This document shows, one piece after another, positions 6,553-8,743 of a stretch of DNA of 8,743 nucleotides. The translations under genes were made by a program, and so were the position numbers. The stretch is taken from positions 1 through 8,743 of the forward strand of contig JAISWA010000135.1 of assembly GCA_031271275.1 (NCBI GenBank), read 5' to 3'. Numbering within the stretch: position 1 is the first letter of the stretch; each line of letters opens with the position of its first letter. Source of the DNA: Clostridiales bacterium. GTDB lineage: Bacteria; Bacillota; Clostridia; Lachnospirales; WQUN01. The notes under the pieces were generated by a model that worked only from the letters and a program-made list of their open reading frames with translations, searched no databases and was not told the DNA's origin.

Positions 6553-7889
6553 GCGATTTCCCCGCGCTCCCGCAACTCCCGCGTTATTTTCTCGTACAAT
6601 TCCCTGTCGATTTTATAGCGGGAACGGTAAATCAAAAAGCTCACCGCGATACACAACAGCGGGAACAGCATCATGGCGGCCTTTATCAGGAAAATCCCGC
6701 CGGGGGTAACGTCCGCCGCCGTTTCCGCGTCGTTAATGCCGGAAAGGATTGCCACCGCGCCTACGATTCCGCTTGCCGCCGCCCCGCCTATTTTATAAAT
6801 GAAGGGCTGCAGGGAAAAGGTGATGGAGTCGTTGCGCCTGCCGAGCTTCCAGTGGCCGTAGTCCACGGAGTCTGCGAGAAACATCAGCATGAGCAGTTGA
6901 ACCGCCGCCTGCCCCACAAAAATCAGCATACCCGCCGGCCCGATTAACAGCATGGTGTCGGTAGGCGCGAAGAAAAATAAAATGTAGCCGATTACGATCA
7001 AAACCGTGGCGAAGGTGTAAATCTTTTTCCGGTCGTAAAGCTTGGAGATAAACGGGAACACCGCCAGAGACAGGATTTGCGAGACCCCCAGAATCATCGC
7101 GAATACCCCGTACATGCCTTCGTCGCCGTAGGCGTATTTGAAATAATAAAGCCCGAAACTGGTGGTGGTGGTGTAGCCGATCATAAACAGCGCCATTCCC
7201 ACGGCGGTCAGCAGCAATTGGTCGTTTTTTAAAATAACGCCGAGCATTTCCCGCAGGCCGGTGTGCCGCTGCTCTTTCGCGTTGGGCCCGGGCTTGACCC
7301 CGAACAGGGTGATTAACTGCCCCGCCCACATGATTACGACCACCATGACCACGAATTTCAGGTACGCCTGCTGCCCGCCGCCAAAGGCGCCGGTAATGGG
7401 GACGATGCCCGCCACCACAAAAAAAAGCCCCACATTGGCGCAGATACGCGCCACGGAGCCAATCCTTTCCCGCTCTTTCTGGTCGTGGGAAAGGGTGGGC
7501 AGCATGGACCAGAAAGAAATGTCGTTGGTGGTGTACGTCATGCCCCAAAGCAGGTACAGCACCCCGAACAGCGCCACGCCCCGGGGCGTTTCCAACGAGA
7601 ACCCCGTGAAAAGCAGCACCGTAACGATGCCGGAGGCGAACGTCCCGAAGGCGATCCACGGTTTAAATTTGCCGAACCTTGTGCGGGTGTTGTCCACAAT
7701 CAAACCCATCACCGGGTCGTTGCACGCGTCGAACACGCGGCAAATTACCGTGATGGCGGTAATCCACCACAGGGGCCCGCTTGGCACGTTCAAAACGTCG
7801 GTTAAATAAAAAATCAAAAACATGCTGATTACGGCGTACACCATGTCGCGGCCCACGGTGCCGAGGCCGAAAGAAATCCGGTTGCGCAT
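6549..7889 (-). CDS. GPH-family (MelB-like) sugar:cation symporter
   Basis: The 446-residue membrane protein has about 12 hydrophobic segments and the signatures of the glycoside-pentoside-hexuronide:cation symporters of the major facilitator superfamily. These include GRDMVY near the N-terminus, RVFDACNDPVMGLIVDNTRT (51-70) followed by RFGKFKPW, YTTNDISFWSMLPTLS (119-134), and the KERER loop leading to Arg148. By recall of MelB, Asp15, Asp54, Asn57, Asp58, Thr120, Asp123 and Arg148 line up with its cation- and sugar-site residues (Asp19, Asp55, Asn58, Asp59, Thr121, Asp124, Arg149). The protein is therefore probably an active importer driven by Na+ or H+; the sugar cannot be predicted. AAGGAGG (7897-7903 on the plus strand as CCTCCTT) sits seven bases before the ATG. 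It is the first gene of the leftward unit and is coupled to the GT4-CsaB gene. No sugar-degrading gene is next to it, which is unusual for a catabolic GPH transporter. Confidence 0.9.
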   Translation of the reverse strand: MRNRISFGLGTVGRDMVYAVISMFLIFYLTDVLNVPSGPLWWITAITVICRVFDACNDPVMGLIVDNTRTRFGKFKPWIAFGTFASGIVTVLLFTGFSLETPRGVALFGVLYLLWGMTYTTNDISFWSMLPTLSHDQKERERIGSVARICANVGLFFVVAGIVPITGAFGGGQQAYLKFVVMVVVIMWAGQLITLFGVKPGPNAKEQRHTGLREMLGVILKNDQLLLTAVGMALFMIGYTTTTSFGLYYFKYAYGDEGMYGVFAMILGVSQILSLAVFPFISKLYDRKKIYTFATVLIVIGYILFFFAPTDTMLLIGPAGMLIFVGQAAVQLLMLMFLADSVDYGHWKLGRRNDSITFSLQPFIYKIGGAAASGIVGAVAILSGINDAETAADVTPGGIFLIKAAMMLFPLLCIAVSFLIYRSRYKIDRELYEKITRELRERGEIA

Positions 7890-7928
7890 TGGCTGCCCTC
7901 CTTTATAATCCCTTTTATATTCCTTTGA

Positions 7929-7937
7929 AGTATAACA
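7929..7937 (-). promoter_or_regulatory. Candidate extended -10 promoter for the symporter-csaB unit
   Basis: The minus strand reads TGTTATACT: a TGn extension plus TATACT, which matches TATAAT at five of six positions. Transcription would start near 7922 and give a leader of about 33 bases containing the AAGGAGG site. No convincing -35 hexamer is found at 16-18 bases. That region is occupied by the GC-rich palindrome at 7937-7963. Confidence 0.45.
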
Positions 7938-7965
7938 AAAAACCGCGCGGCGCGAGGTTTTTTTT
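7937..7965. terminator. Terminator-like A/T-flanked palindrome between divergent promoters
   Basis: AAAAAACC (7937-7944) pairs with GGTTTTTT (7956-7963). The centre continues as CGC/GCG (46-48 with 52-54 of the 79xx block) across a G-A mismatch, with a GGC loop. Eight T follow on the plus strand and six on the minus strand, so it looks like a bidirectional rho-independent terminator. Its place is odd: it lies upstream of both predicted transcription starts. It may insulate the two divergent units from antisense read-through, or act as a DNA operator. Confidence 0.5.
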
Positions 7966-7978
7966 CATTAATCCAACC

Positions 7979-8007
7979 TTGCCCGGCAGGAACAGGGGAT
8001 ATATAAT
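7979..8007 (+). promoter_or_regulatory. Sigma-A promoter of the secreted repeat protein gene
   Basis: TTGCCC (7979-7984) is followed after 17 bases by a perfect TATAAT (8002-8007). Transcription would start near 8014, leaving a leader of about 26 bases that holds GAGGAGG (8027-8033) six bases before the ATG at 8040. Near-ideal spacing and -10 make this the best promoter in the window. Confidence 0.75.
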
Positions 8008-8039
8008 GAAGATAGGATTAAAAAAAGAGGAGGAAGAAA

Positions 8040-8743
8040 ATGAAACCATCAAGAAAGAAACGCTTTGGCGCGCTATTCGCGGCAGCGCTGATCGCGTTGT
8101 CGGCGGCAGCGTTTAACCCTGCCGCCGTAACGGCCGCCGCCGCGCCCATTACCGCCTATTATACGGAGATTGCGGATATCCCCGATTTCGGGGCGTTTGC
8201 CGGCGTGGGGCTGTACGACAAAACGGAAGAAGATTTCGACTCGTACAAAGTGATTGCTTACCTCTATACGGACGGTGTTGACGGCGCTAAGGTGAGCGCG
8301 TATGTGGACGCGGTGGTCGCCGCCGGTTATGAGCTTAAAAACGAGAGCGTAACAAAAGGCGGAAACCTTGTGCATACTTACGCCAAGGGGACGAAAGGCG
8401 TAATGCTTGTGGCGGCGCCGGGCAGATTCATGGTCGGTCTCATCGATTTAGAAGCCGTTGCCCGGTACGACAGGTTCCCGGATATCCCTGACTTTGAACC
8501 CTATGTGGCGGATGTGTTGGTCTCCAAGAAAGTGGAGGGCGACGCGCGGCTAACGGTTTATACGTATCACTGCAACGGCGACGGCGTGGGAAACACCATG
8601 ATGGAATACGGGAAATACTTAGTGCAAGGGTTTGGGTGGGAATACAAGGGGCTGTACCTGGAGGGGCCAACCGGCTACGCTTTTGAAAAAGACCATATGT
8701 CTATGGTGCTTTCATGCCCAACCGCTACCGGTCTCGACAGTGA
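8040..8743 (+). CDS. Secreted tandem-repeat protein of unknown function (3' end outside the window)
   Basis: From ATG 8040 the frame stays open for 234 codons to the window edge, so the gene is partial at its 3' end. The N-terminus is a classic Sec signal peptide: a basic KPSRKKR, a hydrophobic FGALFAAALIALSAAAF, then NPAAVTAAAA with a likely signal peptidase I site near residue 35. There is no lipobox cysteine. The mature part has two related ~90-residue repeats. The first (~40-134) holds IADIPDF, VIAYLYTDG, a helix VSAYVDAVVAAGYELK and VMLVAAP. The second (~143-232) holds FPDIPDF, LTVYTYHCNGDG, MMEYGKYLVQGFGWEYK and SMVLSCP. The alternation suggests an alpha/beta unit. I do not recognise the family; the protein is probably extracellular or wall-associated. 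Start choice is supported by GAGGAGG and by the promoter just upstream. It is divergent from the symporter-csaB unit. Confidence 0.85.
   Translation, partial: MKPSRKKRFGALFAAALIALSAAAFNPAAVTAAAAPITAYYTEIADIPDFGAFAGVGLYDKTEEDFDSYKVIAYLYTDGVDGAKVSAYVDAVVAAGYELKNESVTKGGNLVHTYAKGTKGVMLVAAPGRFMVGLIDLEAVARYDRFPDIPDFEPYVADVLVSKKVEGDARLTVYTYHCNGDGVGNTMMEYGKYLVQGFGWEYKGLYLEGPTGYAFEKDHMSMVLSCPTATGLDS

Noticed and set aside
6793..7659. Minus-strand 288-codon ORF within the symporter gene
   Set aside because: It is a +1 shadow of the GPH symporter, with Arg/His-rich translation typical of a GC-rich off-frame. The in-frame protein matches a family throughout.
7889..8116. Plus-strand 75-codon ORF across the divergent intergenic region, with an internal ATG at 8006
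   Set aside because: Its upstream part covers the palindrome and the promoter, and the ATG at 8006 is inside the TATAATG of the -10. The only ribosome binding site serves the ATG at 8040 in another frame, which opens with a signal peptide.
8073..8670. Minus-strand ORFs (8375-8073 and 8670-8440) opposite the secreted protein
   Set aside because: They are antisense to a gene with signal peptide, repeats, promoter and ribosome binding site. Their products are low-complexity Arg/His/Pro-rich sequences.

Overview
The window looks like a chromosomal segment of a Gram-positive, fairly GC-rich Clostridia-type Firmicute, possibly from the Oscillospiraceae/Ruminococcaceae side. That is inferred from strong AGGAGG-type ribosome binding sites, sigma-A-like promoters, a CsaB-type pyruvyl transferase (the enzyme class that prepares cell-wall polymers for S-layer-homology proteins), a FliD-like protein and a secreted repeat protein. 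No rRNA, tRNA, CRISPR array, transposase or phage gene is visible.

Layout, left to right. Bases 1-211 hold no gene. They contain a terminator-like hairpin at the left edge, a nested perfect inverted repeat (36-109) and a clear rho-independent terminator (111-139) for the leftward genes. Five genes then run leftward on the minus strand. In transcription order they are a GPH/MelB-type sugar:cation symporter (7889-6549), a fused GT4 glycosyltransferase-CsaB pyruvyl transferase (6552-4303, overlapping the symporter stop by ATGA), an acidic helical protein of unknown function (4206-3562), a 599-residue three-part protein of unknown function (3525-1726) and a FliD-like protein with an unusual N-terminus (1558-212). 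A 150-base divergent intergenic region (7890-8039) carries a promoter for each direction with a terminator-like palindrome between them. To its right a plus-strand gene for a secreted tandem-repeat protein starts at 8040 and runs off the window.

How the genes may work together. The symporter and the GT4-CsaB fusion are translationally coupled and probably act in one process: handling of a sugar or glycan and pyruvylation of a cell-wall polymer. The 214- and 599-residue proteins form a second unit with its own convincing promoter. They have no recognisable function and are the best candidates for something undescribed. The FliD-like gene follows after a 167-base leader without an intervening terminator, so it may be co-transcribed, be driven by its own weak promoter, or both. 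The common theme, if there is one, is the cell surface. That is an inference from CsaB, the FliD-like protein and the secreted protein, not something the sequence proves.
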